Origin: Setophaga petechia
Lineage: Eukaryota > Chordata > Aves > Passeriformes > Parulidae
Reading direction: 5' to 3'
Assembly (NCBI GenBank): GCA_024362935.1
Contig: JANCRA010000003.1
Coordinates: 39,307,291-39,371,290, forward strand
Length of the DNA: 64,000 nt
The first letter of the stretch is position 1. Each line of letters starts with the position of its first letter. The position numbers were made by a program, and so were the translations under genes. Positions 31,701 through 44,700 of this stretch are shown in pieces. The notes under the pieces are model-generated. The model did not search any database, was not told the DNA's origin, and was given only the letters and a program-made list of their open reading frames with translations.

Positions 31701-32362
31701 ATTTCCTTACCCTGAAACCACACACCTAGATAATGATAGAAGAAGTAGAAAAGTTTCCAAAGTACATCCATGTCCCTAAATCATCAGTGGACAGATATAT
31801 GTCTTCTTTGGCCTCACATCTTTTACTTCCATTAAGATGACAGACTTGATGTGAATGCAGAATGTGGTACTGCCTAACACAACAGGCAACTACAAGTATG
31901 CAAAAATGTCTGTATTAATGGGGCAAGATATTTGCTGCCCTTTATAAGCATAAATGTTGCTTTCTAAATGGTACTAAAATGTGTGTTCTTATACAAAAAC
32001 ACTCACATTCACTATACCAGAGATCACCATCTGTCAGCATTCATGTTCAGGTCTTCAGAGAATCACCCTGAAAACAGAAAACAACCACTTGGCAAACATT
32101 GACTCATGCCAGTCCTTGGAGATCTGCTTGTCCACGGGGCAAATAGTTGCCTCCGTCTTGTGTATATGCAGAAACTCAGTCCTCAGAGATCTTGCCCTAG
32201 TCATCTCTTTTTCATGTGGCTGTCCTGTCTCTGAGGTCTTTCTGTTCATAACTAAGTGCCCTTGCAATAGCTAATCCTGTTGGCTCCTTGGACATAAATG
32301 TAGAGCTGAGACCCTCCAGACAGAACAGCATGGAGGGGAGGAGGGTTATGGTAAATGTGCAT
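25716..32362. other. Intergenic, no gene recognised
   Basis: About 6.6 kb upstream of the CpG island. The open frames here have no recognisable motifs and no convincing flanking splice sites. The only structured element I see is the nested palindrome at 27801-27843. Confidence 0.4.
27801..27843. repeat. Nested palindrome / hairpin
   Basis: 27801-27816 (aaatcatgagtctggc) is the exact reverse complement of 27828-27843, with an 11-nt spacer. In addition 27805-27826 is by itself a perfect 22-bp palindrome, because the unit CAGACTCATGA occurs again in the spacer. Two alternative hairpins can therefore form. Confidence 0.85.
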
Positions 32363-32469
32363 CCATGGTCTCCAAACATTTTTGATCTTGCATACCACTA
32401 TCAGTAAAGAAGTTTTGAATAGTTGTGTGCACTCCATGGTGTGCACACACCCCACTTTGGAGACCACTG
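32363..32469. mobile_element. Possible hAT-type MITE (about 107 bp)
   Basis: GGTCTCCAAA at 32367-32376 faces its reverse complement TTTGGAGACC at 32456-32465. The right end reads CAGTGGTCTCCAAA when inverted, the usual shape of hAT terminal inverted repeats (CAGTGGT...). The interior is AT-rich and non-coding. I see no clear 8-bp target site duplication, so the copy is old or the boundaries are slightly off. Confidence 0.5.
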
Positions 32470-35400
32470 ATCTAGTCAACAGCTAAACTTTCCTGCTTGT
32501 TTCTCTTGGCTGACCCCTTTTGTAATCTCTATTTCCCAGATCAGGAGTGTGGAAACTCCTTTGGTCCAGGTTTGTTCTCCAGCTATGCAAATTGGCTCAA
32601 AGGGTATTTGCTAAATGAGAGATGGAACCCACTACAAAGAGAAGGGTGTTCTATTGTGGAAGGGGAGGCAAAAAGAGAGTTTAAGCAGGAACTCTTGAAT
32701 AGCTCCCTGAGAAACAGTCTTGCACAAAATTCCACCAGGTCTCATTGCAATGGGTGCATAGTGGTACTCAGAATAAATCTGTAAGAAGAAAGAGGATATA
32801 GAGGGAAGAAAAATATACAAATAATAGAAATAATCACACTGTCACTGGCCATAATCACACCATCTGATAGCTGTGCCTAAGGGCAGTACAATGCTTCCAG
32901 GTGGTTTAATTCTGCACAACTCCTTGCAGGCTCCAGAGAAATATCTTCTACCACCAGTCATATGGCATGGGCTGGATTACTTGGCCATAGGCACATTCAG
33001 TCTGAGTACTCTTTAGTATAGTAATGTGGAAGGACAAACTCCAAGTAGGGGTTTCATCCTAAGCTGACAAGAGAGGTGATGTGGAGGGCAGAAAAGTATA
33101 AGACTGCATCTTGGATAGGGACATGGTGAAGGTGATGAAACACAAGCTGAACACAGATATATGGCATCTTGCAAAAAACTTAGCAAAACCAGCTAATACA
33201 ACTTTAGGATGAGTTAACAGGAGGTCTCTGTTGGTGCAGGGGAAAACTCTGTTTTGTTGGGTACTAAGAATTAGTTTTGGGCTGGCAAAAGCCATGTAGA
33301 ATTGATCACTCTTGAGGGAAGAGGAGACACAACTCAAAGTTGACAATTTGAGGAAAAAATTAGAGCTAAGTTACTGGTCTCTGTGTTTCCTCAGCTCCTT
33401 TCTCTGTGGATAATAACCCAGTTCAGCAGCTGCTATATCCTTCGGGACAGAAACCTTAGCCAGACTTTTCATGCCAAGAGAAAAAGAACAGCAGGTGAGA
33501 AGAGAGCAGGTGGCTTGGGAGCTTGTCTCAAAGATCTGTGTACCCTGGAGAGCTGTTTATAGGAGGAACACAGGAAAAGGAACCTGGGAATTATTCAGGG
33601 CTGGCAACTGGCAATCAGATGTAAAGTCATGAGTCATATCTCTGTGTTAGGCACCTCCTTGGTCTCATCAAAAGTGAGAAAGAGAACACTCGATATCCCT
33701 GATACTGCAAAAGCATAGGGAAAAAAGCATAATCACACCAGAAAAGAAAAGCCCTTGAGCAAACAAATATAGGCCTTTTTTTTTGTCCATCAGCATAAAG
33801 CAATATGGCCACATGCCACTCCTCTGCTCGTTTGGTCGTCAGAAAGAACCCAACTAGAGGAAGTTTCTTCACTCCAGGGAAAATGTTCACATTTGTTGGC
33901 ATAGAAAACAATGCAAACAAACCCCTGACACTGCAGAAGGTTTTTAGTTCCTCTTTATCTGAGGCTGCAGCATGCTATTTGAATTAATAAGGCAGTGGGT
34001 ACAGTCCTTCTAAACCCTGAGTGGTTGCACAACTCATTGAGCAACAACATAACACAGTGAAAAAATCTGCCATTGCTGGCCCCTGAGCTCAGTCAGTGAG
34101 GCCTGTGGCACTCCATTTGTTAATGGCTGCACACAGCCACTGGTTTTCCTTACATCCTAAAGCCATACCAAACCTTCAGCAGTCCAAGCAAATTAGGCAA
34201 TACTTTGGGTAGTTCAAACGGTTACCCAAAAGGCCAGAAAAAACGTCCCAAGTTTTTAGCAGATCATGAACCACTTTTAGTAGTTTCTAACTTACCTATA
34301 GTAACATATTAACTCTGGTTGAATAGCTTAGAGAGCAGAAGGGGAAGCGAAAACTGGAGTTCCTGCAAAAGAGGGCCAGCAGCCTTGAAAGAAATAACTA
34401 CATTTCAGGGATCATATTCATGGATTGCAAACATAGCTTGCAGCCTTCCCTTTGAAAGGGCTAGAGCCTCTAAAAGATCCAGGGAAGACACATGCCTCCA
34501 GAAAGGAGGATGAACTGATGCAAAAACCAGGATTATTCAACATCCTTCCTGACTTTTGCTAGCTTGAGGTTGACTGCTTGCTAGGTGCCAGGAGACATTA
34601 CTCATCACAAGAGAATTTGTTAATGAAAAAGGTTGTTAATTTGCCATATTTTTTGCAGATGTGCTTTCACATTGGTTTCATTTTGCCAAGGATTTGAATT
34701 GTCAAGCTGTTTTTTTCCTTTGGGTTCATGTTAAGTTTCATTTGAGCTGGTTGTCTCTGCATGCACGGAGGGTCCTTGTCTGGGTGTGAAGGTGCATGTG
34801 TGCCATCAGTCTGTCCCTCTGGACACTCTGCTAATGTTGCTTCTCCCGAATTTCCATTTTGCCTGCATGCATTGCTGCAGGCTGCATAGCCAGCCCTGAC
34901 AAACACGTTCACAGCCCCTTTATTCCCAGCCCAGGATGTGCTGCAATCCTAAAGCTGGTGGTAGAGCCCAGAGTCAAAAAGGCCTTGGAATAATGGGCTC
35001 CCAGCAAGGTACTGAGGAGCCAAGAGCAGCAACACTGTCTGTACAAGTGTGTCAGAGGGGTGCTGAGTGGTGGCTGGTTGGACCAGATCCTGCCAGTAAG
35101 ATGCAGGAAGGCAGAGCAGAGTCACATTGGTGGTGGTTCAAGGGTTTGTTCAGGACAGGAGGGAATAGGAGAATCCTAGTCTGGACCTGTGTGTGAGAAG
35201 ATGGGCTGATTTTTTGAAGGGAACAGAGCAATGCTATTTTATCCACACTGAGAACCTGTATTACTGCACCACTATCTCTGCCAGCCCTGCAACATATCTG
35301 AGCAATGTGAACAGAAAACAGAGTGAGCTAATCAGGGATCATTTCATCCAATAGGATATCATGGATCTTAGTCTAAATGCTCTTGCTGTGGTAATTTATA

Positions 35401-38299
35401 TATGTCTGCTAATCCATGCACAATGTGCACTCTGGCAAAGCAGCCATAGAACTGACCCAGAAGACGTTTCCATTTCAATCACCTTTTTTTGATCCTTGAC
35501 TACATATTTGCTGCTCTAGCTCCCCCTTGAAGTGAAGTTTAAAGTTGTACTCTCCAGAGTTGCTGGGGCCCACGGGACAGAATTCTTGTGCTCTCTGTTG
35601 CTGAGTTCTGAGGAGCTGAGACTGTAAGGAGCCAGGATCTCATCAGTGCTTCTGCCAAAGAAGAGGAGATGCCGAAGAAGGGAGCCACACAAGATGCCTC
35701 TTGCTCCAGGAGTCACCAGAACCAGCCTTCCTACCTAGTTTTTTATCTGTCTCATCACAGCACTATCAGGATAAATACACACCTCAGGAGAAAACCATTT
35801 ATTGCTCTATTGAACTGCCCCTGGGGACTGATGTTGCTTTTGCCTTCTCATACATCTCTATATTATTAATCGAGATCACCCACATCAGAGCAGTCAGGGG
35901 CCCTTAGGAGGAGGAAATGCAGGAGAGGAACTTTTGAAAATTAACTCAGATGGTTTGGACCTGAGTTATCTGCAGCATTGTCAGCTCAGGATATTTTGCA
36001 GTCATGAAATAGGGCTTTCAGATGGTGTATTTCCAGTTTCATAATAGTGACTTAGATACCTGAGCTTTCACCCACTAGCAATAAGACAGATTTATAATTC
36101 TTAGGATCAGAGAAAAAAGCCTAAGAACAAGTATACCTTGTAGCCTACAGTAACCAGCAGATGCTGTGTTTTTAGGAAAAAACAAACCCATAGTATTTCA
36201 AGATGTTTGATGTTGAGCTAGTGCATGTTATGCTTATGGCCACTCTCTTCATCCCCCAGCTTTACTCTTCCTTGAGGAGTCTGAACCTTAAAGACACTTG
36301 AATCTCCAGCCAGATTCTCACTGAGCAGGTAAAACACCTCCTCCCAACCTATTTGTTCCATTGTCACTGCCAAAGGGCGGCAGCCGTGCTTCATCACCCA
36401 GAGACAGCTGAACTCAGCCTTCTATCATTCTGTTTGTATCCAACAACTTTCAATGGTCGAGTAGAGCAGAGTGAATTGATATGTAATTAACCCCTCTAGG
36501 TTAGCCACAACTTATATTAGAAAATACTGGCACTCCTTGGCAATTCCTGAATTCACAGCGACATAACAGGGCTGAAAGCCCCAAATTCAACAGGGATTTA
36601 CAAATTTTACTCTGTCTTTGCAGCTTCTGTCCTGGGTGGGTGTTCCTGGGGTGTAGGTTGTGGGGTGTCATTTTGCTGAGGGGATCTAATCCCTTTCTGA
36701 AGGCTGGCAGGAGGAGTGACCATTTTACCATGGAAAGCTAGGCTGAATGGACAGCTCTCCCTCTTCCCCACAGGTTTTGCTTCTGACCCAAAGGAAGGCA
36801 ATACATATTACATCAAAATCTGGTGCTTCTTTTGCAGCTGTTTCTCCCTGATTCTGGCAGTCTTCATGCACGGCCATGCATTTCAGATGTGTAATGCAGC
36901 ATGTCTGTGTGCCCTAGAGGTGCTGGCTCCTGCCAATACCATTCCATACGGGCTTATTCAAGTGTAAGAGAGCCCCAGATTTCACCCCTAGCCAATGAGC
37001 ATTTTTGTTTCCAAGTGAACTTTTCAAATATTTCTTTTGATTCGGGGATGACAGATGGTCTGCTCCCATATTCTGACTCCCCAGACATCTAAGGAAACAG
37101 TAGCAGGTAGAAGAGGTTCAGAATTTACCCTTGCAAACCATCTGAGTCAGCATCAATGCAAAAAACCCACATCCCAAATCAGCTAGGAAGGTCCTCCCTC
37201 AGGGCTGGACTGCAGTGGCTGCCAAAGGAAAACAGAATGGCTTGGAGGTCTCCAAGAGCACCGCCAAACTTCAGAGCAAGGACACAGAACAGTGGGCATC
37301 CTGACTTCACCCTTTGCCTGCCAACCTCTTCCTTCTCTGCTATTCACAGCAGATGTAGATTTAGCATCAGCTGGCAGAAAAAAAAAGTGCAGATATACAA
37401 GGTCAGAGATTCCTGTATTTCCCATGATCTCAAACTGCAGAGTTTTCTTAGGCTTCATCATTTGCTACTGGAACCACTGCCTTCAGTACCATGTAATAGC
37501 TATTGCCACTCCTTAAGCTGGAAGTTTTCATTAACGGCAGTAGCTACAATAACACACAATTTCCTGGGCACCTTGGGTTGCAGCATTAGCTGCTCGGGTT
37601 ATGAAGGACGACTGACTGCTGGAAAACTGCCTAAACAGAGAGGCACCTCACAGGGGAATCATGCAGAGTAACGTGCGTGTTTTTTTCACTGCAGAGTGTT
37701 CTGTATTCACACATGAGATCTGGGTGGAAATAAAACAACCTTGGCCTCCCAGCTGCATCATATTCTCGTTTTATAACTACTACACTCAATGACAAAATGT
37801 CCTCTCTCCCCTTTAAATCTGATCACTTGCTAGGATCAGAAATAATTAATACTATCTCAAATGGTGTTTATATAGATTAAAAATCCCCTTGCAAATTCAC
37901 TTCTTACACCTGAGTTTGCAGGGCAGGGGTTCATTTGTGTCAGTCTGAGACTGATTCATTGCTGCAGGACCCCACTGCTGGAATTGCAAGCCCTGTACCA
38001 AAGGAATCAGACCTCTCCCTTTCCACTGCACACCAGTGTGGATTTGTACAGCTCCACGTACCAGGCAGATACAAACAAAGCCCAGGGTGTGCTGTAGGTA
38101 GGAAAGCTCAGATGCCACCATCAGGGCAGGATAGGGGAGCACAGGATCTGCTCAGACCTCAATCCAAGCTAGGGGCCTGGAAATCTCTCGTCAGGAACAC
38201 ACGACAAAGGAAATAAATAAGTCTGCACGATTATCAAGACTGTTAGATGGAAAGGAGAGGCAAGAGGGGGAAAGATGCCAAGCTTTACGTAAGAGTGGT
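32470..38299. other. Intergenic, no gene recognised
   Basis: Only short or unconvincing frames, including a plus-strand frame of 171 codons at 37156-37671 with no domain-like content. No CR1 recognised. Confidence 0.4.
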
Positions 38300-39450
38300 G
38301 GCTTGCAAACTGCTGTGAAAGAAGAGGTGCCCACGAGGATGCGCTAAGTTTTGCCTTCCCGGGGGGGTACTTTATCCCACAAAACCCTGTAAAGACAGCG
38401 AGGACTTGGCTGCTAACCGAAAAGGAGATAAGGCAGGAGAGGGCGCCACTGGTTTGCTGGCATCTCCCACGTCAGCTGGCAGGCTTTGCTGTTCCCTGCT
38501 GACACAGATGCAATCCAAAGCTGACTGAATTGCTTCCACCAAGTGCGGCGAACTCGGGATGAAGTGGACGGCAGAGAGACCTGAGCGAGACATTGCTGAA
38601 ACTTCTCTTCTGGGAGGAGCGAGTGGCGCTGAAACATCCGCTGCGGGATGTTATTCCAAGGACACATTTCTCCTCACGCACACCCCAATCCCGAGCTGGC
38701 TTCAACCCAGAGCCATCCCATAAAACAGGCTCATGGTCGATGCAGCACGGAGCAGCTGCGGCTCTGAGGCTCTTGGGCGTGGGGGGTCACGCCACACACG
38801 CTGAGGGGCACTGTCCCCTCTGCATCCCTGTGTCGCCACCTTCCTTCCTTCGGCCCGTGGCTGCAGGAAGCAAGGCACAGCCTGGGCACGAAGGGAGCGA
38901 GGGGGCAGCATGGTGGGCAGATCCATACGGGCTGCGAGTCCCTTTGTGCTGCCACTTCCCACTCACATTGTGACAGCTCGGCTCAAAGTTCCGCCAGGCT
39001 GATGCTGCTGGCAGGGAGGAGGAGGGAACAGCGCAGTTGAGGAGGGAAGGAGGAGGAGGGATGTGCAGTTCATCCTCCCGTCCTGCAGGACGGGTCTGTG
39101 CCCAGCAGGGCAGCCTTCCCTCCGGGCACGGGAGGAGCAGCGGCGCTGGCACTGGGGAGGGAGGAGAGCGCTCATTTGCAAACGGGGGTGGGACTGCAGG
39201 ACTGCTTCTCCCTAATCGGGGCGCACCAAAGAGCTCACATGCCGCATCACACACTGGCTGCACTCAGGAGCTGCTGAACAGCAGCAAACACGAGCATTGG
39301 GAGCAAGAACTAGAGTGACCTGGGCTGGGAGGGCACTGCAAATAGTCCCCGAGTCTTCTTGCAAAGCGTCAGGGCCGTTTTGCAGAGCCTGCGCTGGCAC
39401 TGTGGCAAAGGCACCGCTGGAGGGCAGGGCTGCCAAGGGTGGGGTGAGGG
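38300..39450. promoter_or_regulatory. CpG-enriched stretch, possible promoter or enhancer
   Basis: Base composition rises sharply in GC and CpG compared with several kilobases on either side, with dozens of CpGs in about 1.1 kb. It contains a perfect 18-bp palindrome, CCCGTCCTGCAGGACGGG (39077-39094). No coding exon is recognisable on either strand; open frames of up to 183 codons read as low-complexity composition artefacts. In mammals LRP5 lies on this side of C11orf24, so an LRP5-related regulatory region or untranslated first exon is possible but not shown. Confidence 0.4.
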
Positions 39451-39488
39451 GAGGGAAGGGAAGGGAAGGAAAGGAAAGAAGGAATGGG
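39439..39488 (+). repeat. G/A-rich simple repeat
   Basis: Near-continuous purine tract made of GGGAAGG, GGAAAGG and GGAAAGAAGG units, immediately right of the CpG-enriched stretch. Confidence 0.8.
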
Positions 39489-41435
39489 GTCCAGCTTGGA
39501 GCTGCGTGGTGGCTGGGGCTGAGCATGGAACAAAGCCCAGCAGACAGCCAAGCTAAAGGAGTAAAAGAGCAAATTCTCCTCGAGGGATTTTCCTGCTCAC
39601 CAATGCAAGGCAGGAGGCCTCTGGATCAGGCAGAGCTCTGGAGAGGACGGAAGGTTCCAGCTACTGCAGGAGGCTTTGAGGGAGAGAGAAGAGAGGGGCT
39701 TTTCTTCTATGGAACTGTGCCACCACCTGACCACTTCTCCTCACCCACTGCAGCCTGCTGGTTGTCCTCACCATCTGCAGGGCACCCAGGGGCCCTCCTC
39801 AAAGAACTGCTTCTTTGGCTCACTCTCAATACCAGCCTGACCCTTTAAGAGCAATGATGTTGTTTCCTCTGATAGTAGAAAATGATTCCAGGTGAGAAAA
39901 AGCCCAGCATGACTACAACATGAATGTTTCAGAAAGGATAGCCAGCCCTGGTGCTTTTCCCCTTGTAAAGAAATGCAGCAGCATCTCCCAGCTCCTCTCT
40001 GCCGTCTTCCCTCAAAACCTGCAGGTGCTGTGCTAATTTCAATCTGCATTTCTTTCCCTGCTGCTTGGTACCACCTCACCTCTTTCCCTTCTACCAAAAA
40101 TTCTTTCAAAGTGAGGGCATCCAGGCAGCACCTGAGCGTGTCCCAGCCTGCACACACTCTGCCAGATCAGCAGCACAACAGTGGGGTAGGAAATCCAGCA
40201 GTGTAGGAGTTAAGCTATTCTGTTCTGGCTATCTGGGTCTCTCCCTCCCATCTTTTCCCATGAAATAATCAGCGGGTTTTAGCCTTGCAGGCATGCAGAG
40301 AAGATCCAGCTGCTCTTGTGCAAGCAGGAGTATCCTCTAAGCTGCTGGGGTCTGGCTGTCTGAAGGAATAATATCCAGGGACACATTCAGAGTTGAAGGG
40401 TAGAAATGAAAGAATAAGCAATTGGAGAGAGAGCAGAGAGGTGCAGCTTATTCCAGTGACCTTTAACAGTGAGACCAAGGTCTCAGTGTTTGTATACCCC
40501 AGTATTTTAGGGACAGGATGGATTGTTTTCCTGAGGCCCTGACTTTTTTTTTTTTTTTAAAGCAAACATATAAAGTGAGACAATAAAGAAATAGTCATTT
40601 TTGTGGAGGGATAAGAACACAGCTGAATGTCACTCCCTGTCTCAAACTGAATTTCCCTGGCTCAGGAGATGGGTGGCACACAAGAACTTGGGCTGAAAAA
40701 GTGCATTTTTCAGCATCAGGTCATAGCAAGCAATGAGATGCAGTGGGACTTCTGCCTAGCTGGCCTGGCAACCAGCCAGGGTGGGATAAGGCAAGAGAGG
40801 CCATGGTTTCACAGTGCTGTTAGCTGTCTTCTGTCTGAAAGAGTCTAGTAGTTGCAATAATAGAGAGAAGCATCTGCCTGGGTACCTCCATCCCTTTCCC
40901 TCTATGCCATCAAGTTACTAAAATCAATTCATTCAAAGGCAGAGAGAAGACAGCCTGCTACCTACCCACTGCATCTTTGCTGACATGTCAGAGCACACAG
41001 AGTTTGCAGCCTCCAGCCGTTCTGTGCCCACTGAAATGATGAAATCAGTATTTCAGATGGCATGGAAGAAATTAGAAAAGATAACTAACTTCTGCCTCCT
41101 CTCATAAAAAAGCTCAGAGAACTCAAACAAAGGCAAGAGACAACAGATTCATAATGTTCAGGGGGAACAGGAGCTTTTCCCATGATGTGTAGTGACACTG
41201 CAGAACTGCCCACAGCAGAATGTGTTGGATTTTGGACAGGAAAGGATGGACAGATTCAGGGCAGACAAAGGCACCATAAAATACAGAAACCATGCACTGG
41301 TGGAGGCTGTGAAAATCCTCACACTCTGGGCTCGATCTGTTCTTGGGCTCTTCATGTGTCTGCAATTGCCCACTGCCAGGAGGCTCTCACTGTACCCAAG
41401 ACTCACAACTTTTACAACTGCTCATTTGGAGCACA
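39489..41435. other. Intergenic, no gene recognised
   Basis: Nothing supported except a run of 15 T at 40544-40558. Confidence 0.4.
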
Positions 41436-41757
41436 GACACAGAATTATCAAGGTTGGAGAAGACATCTAAGACTGTAAAGTCCAACTATTCCCCCAGTAC
41501 CTGCCATGTTCTCCACTAAACCATATCCCCAGTTACCTTTTGAACACTTCCAGGGATAATGATTCCAAGTCTTTCCTTCTTTCAACACCTGACCATCCTC
41601 TCAGTAAAGAGATTTTTCCTAATACCTAATTTAAACCTCCCCTGCACGACTTGAGGCCATTTCCTCTCATCCTGTCACTGGTTACCAGGGAGAAGAGACT
41701 GAGCAGCAGCTCCCTACAACCTTCTTTCATGTAGCTGTAGAGTGACAGCTATAGAAC
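41436..41757 (-). mobile_element. CR1 LINE, 3' end fragment, inverted
   Basis: Read on the plus strand it is the reverse complement of a CR1 3' end: 'acagaattatcaaggttgga', 'gtccaactattcccccag', 'ccactaaaccatatcccc', 'tttttcctaatacctaattt', 'aacctcccctgcacgacttg', 'aggccatttcctctcatcct', 'ggttaccagggagaagagac'. Confidence 0.92.
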
Positions 41758-44700
41758 TTAATTGATCCAACCAAGCCCCACACACAGCCTCTGCCCAGGG
41801 GCCCATTCACGTTCATCCTTGGCCCTTCAGTCCTGTCCTCATATACATTGTGGGAGTAGGCAGAAGGTTGTAAAGCAATCAGTGAGTGTCAAACTCACAC
41901 CATAAAGAGCAAAGCCAGGGTAGTTTATGAGGGTAACAGGCCCCTGAGGGGGAGGAGAGCCCTGCAGCTGAAACTACAGCAAGATTTGTCTGTCAGTCAG
42001 AAACAAGACACTATGGCAGAAGGACTGGGCACTGGGGGCCCACACTGCTTCTGTATTGGTAAGGGACACTTCACAAGGGCTGGATTGCTTTACTTAGGCA
42101 GTTTCATCCTCCTGCCTGGCTGGAGAACCTTTCTCCTGTAGGGATGGTGTTTACCAGAAGCTAAAAACTGCTGTTTTGAGTTGAGGGGTCAGCTGCATCT
42201 ACAGATACTGTTTTGTTAAAAGGTGCCTGCATGGTTTTAGACTGACCCCAGAGCCTCCAATCTTGCTAAAAGTACCTGCTGCACTCAAGTAGGCTGCTGG
42301 AAATGCCAAGGGGGTTGGAACTGATTGCTCTAGCTTCACTAGGGCATCCTTGAGCTGACAGCCTCAGACCTCTGTCAGATGCTCCAGCTGCAGCCCCCAA
42401 ATGAAATGGCCAAGTAACCAAGGCACATGGAGCCCCAGGCACAGCAAGAGTGGTGGGAGATCCCCCATGGCTCTGGATGGCTTGTGACCTCTTTTCAGTC
42501 CATTCTCCCAGCTCTTAGTTAAAAATACAAATTGATTAAGTGTTGACAAAAGAAAATATGGTTGTGGGTTTTTTCTCATCTGTCCCCTTCAAATGAATCC
42601 TCTTGACATTTGTTATGTTGCAGTGGTATTAACCCACCCATTTCTGCATCACTTCAGAGGAAAAGCCTGGTGGCACTTGGCTTTATTTGTAATGAAAAAA
42701 GACCAAGCTGAGGAAAAAATACTTCATTGCTCATTCCCAAAAATATAAAGGACAAGATTTCAGGCCTCCTTTTTTCAACTCATTTAAGCCTTCCCCATCA
42801 TCCAAAAGAGCACATCCCCTTTTCCCATGGGGAGCTAACCTCTCAGGAGGAGGATAGAGTTGTTCACACAGCTGTTGTCTTTTGTTACCAGTCCTGTGTG
42901 GCTCAAATACAGCTGTTTAATTAGCATTTGCACCAGAATTTGGGCCTACCAGTTCCCCAGAGGCTAAAATATGGATTATCTAAGGCAGGGAAAGAAGTGA
43001 GACTAGTGGGGTTTTTTACTGGAGGGCTGGGAAATTGGCTGTTTGCAAAACTCAATCATATCAGCATGACACAGGAAAATTTTGTAAAAACTATTGGCCA
43101 CATGACAGTTTGAACCCCATATCCTCCTTGGAGGCTGGTGACTGAGCTGGAGAGGAATCAGCAAAAGCAAGAGTCCATTGACTGACATCATTCAACTGCT
43201 CTCTGAGATAAGGAAAGGGTATTGTCCTGGCCTTAGCCAGGAGAGAATTATGAATGTTTACAAATGCATCTCTCCATGGCTGTCACCACCTCTCAGCAAA
43301 AAGAATAGCAGAAATAGAAAATATCCTTCAAACAATGGCAGTGAAATGATTTTAAAAAAAAAATCTTAGCAGTGCTGATTGTGGTGTCCTGGCAACATTC
43401 CTTTGGAATTGTTTAATAAAGGCTTTTAAAAGGCTGGGCTGGCAGCATACACAGCTCTGGACAGATCAACCCACCCTGAAATGGAGGCTGCCTGGCTGCA
43501 AAATGCCATTTGCTGCAAGACTTCCACAGACCAGGCTCTGCTCCCTACCAACAATCCCTGGAGTCTCAGGACCTATAGAGCCCTGGGTCATGGCACAGAC
43601 CTTTGGTTTGCTCTGTTTTCTTAAAGGAAAAAGAAGACACTGCATAGGGGACTGAGTAAAAGGCTTGAGCATGTGGGGAAGGTGATCAGTGATCTCTTTC
43701 TCTCTGGGGTGATAAATTCCTAGCCACTTGATGGTTTCAGATTTGCTGACATCAGACTGCTAGATTATTGGTAATTTGAGAGGCTGGGAGAGTCAATTTA
43801 TAATGTTTGCACCAGGCACAGTAAAATCGTTTCTACCTCTAATTATCATCATAGTAAAAGGAAATATTAGCAATAAAACTTCACTCAGGACTTCAGCACC
43901 ACAGTGAGGGGGGTTTGCATGACATTCCTTTAAAAAAAAAAAACTTATCACTCTCTTCTTTCCCCTTTTTTCACTCTCCAACAAAATAAAAATCTCCCTG
44001 AGAAGTTTGCAGCATGGAACATGTGACAAAGATGAGCAGTCTGAGCTCTCTGAAAAGCAATGATACAACCACACACACAGAGTTGCAGCAGCTTTCTGCA
44101 ACCAGTTATCATTAAGCTATGAGGAGCATCTCACATGGCAGTTTGTGAGAATTCCCTTAGAAAGTTAAATGGTGCACACTTTATTCATAATTGGATGCAA
44201 ATTAAGATGCCACTCATGAGAGGGCTGAAATGCTGGAAGGGCAGATTGCATGCAGTAAACCTCAGGATTTGAATAATTTTGGAATATGCTGTTCCTTTTT
44301 ACAGTTTGTTTCTGTCCTTTGCCACCCCAGCAAAGTGAATAAATCAGTCTCTTCCCCCTTCCTGGAAAGTAAAAGAGAAAGAGTCAACAACTGGTGATGA
44401 AGAGCATTTGAGTCATTCACAATCTGGTGATTGGAGCTGTTCCGTCCAAAATCTGAAATGCAGGGATGGCAGCAGCTCCATAGGGTTTGGAACAGGGACA
44501 GCCTGAGACCTTGTGTCTTATAGGCAGAGAGCCTTGCCATATCCTCAGTGGCTGAAGAGAAGCTCAGGATCTGCCTTTGAACTCAGCTGGGAAGAGGAAG
44601 CCACTATTGGGAAATACCTTCCTTGTGCTTGATGTGGGGTTGGGCTCTGAGGAGAATATACCAAACCTCCCTGGTGCCCTGAGGAACAAAATGTCTTGCT

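Noticed and set aside
37156..37671. 171-codon plus-strand frame
   Set aside because: No domain-like content and no supporting signals.
39297..39848. 183-codon plus-strand frame beside the CpG-enriched stretch, considered as an LRP5 first exon
   Set aside because: No Leu-rich signal peptide followed by a donor, and no YWTD-propeller exon anywhere in the window.
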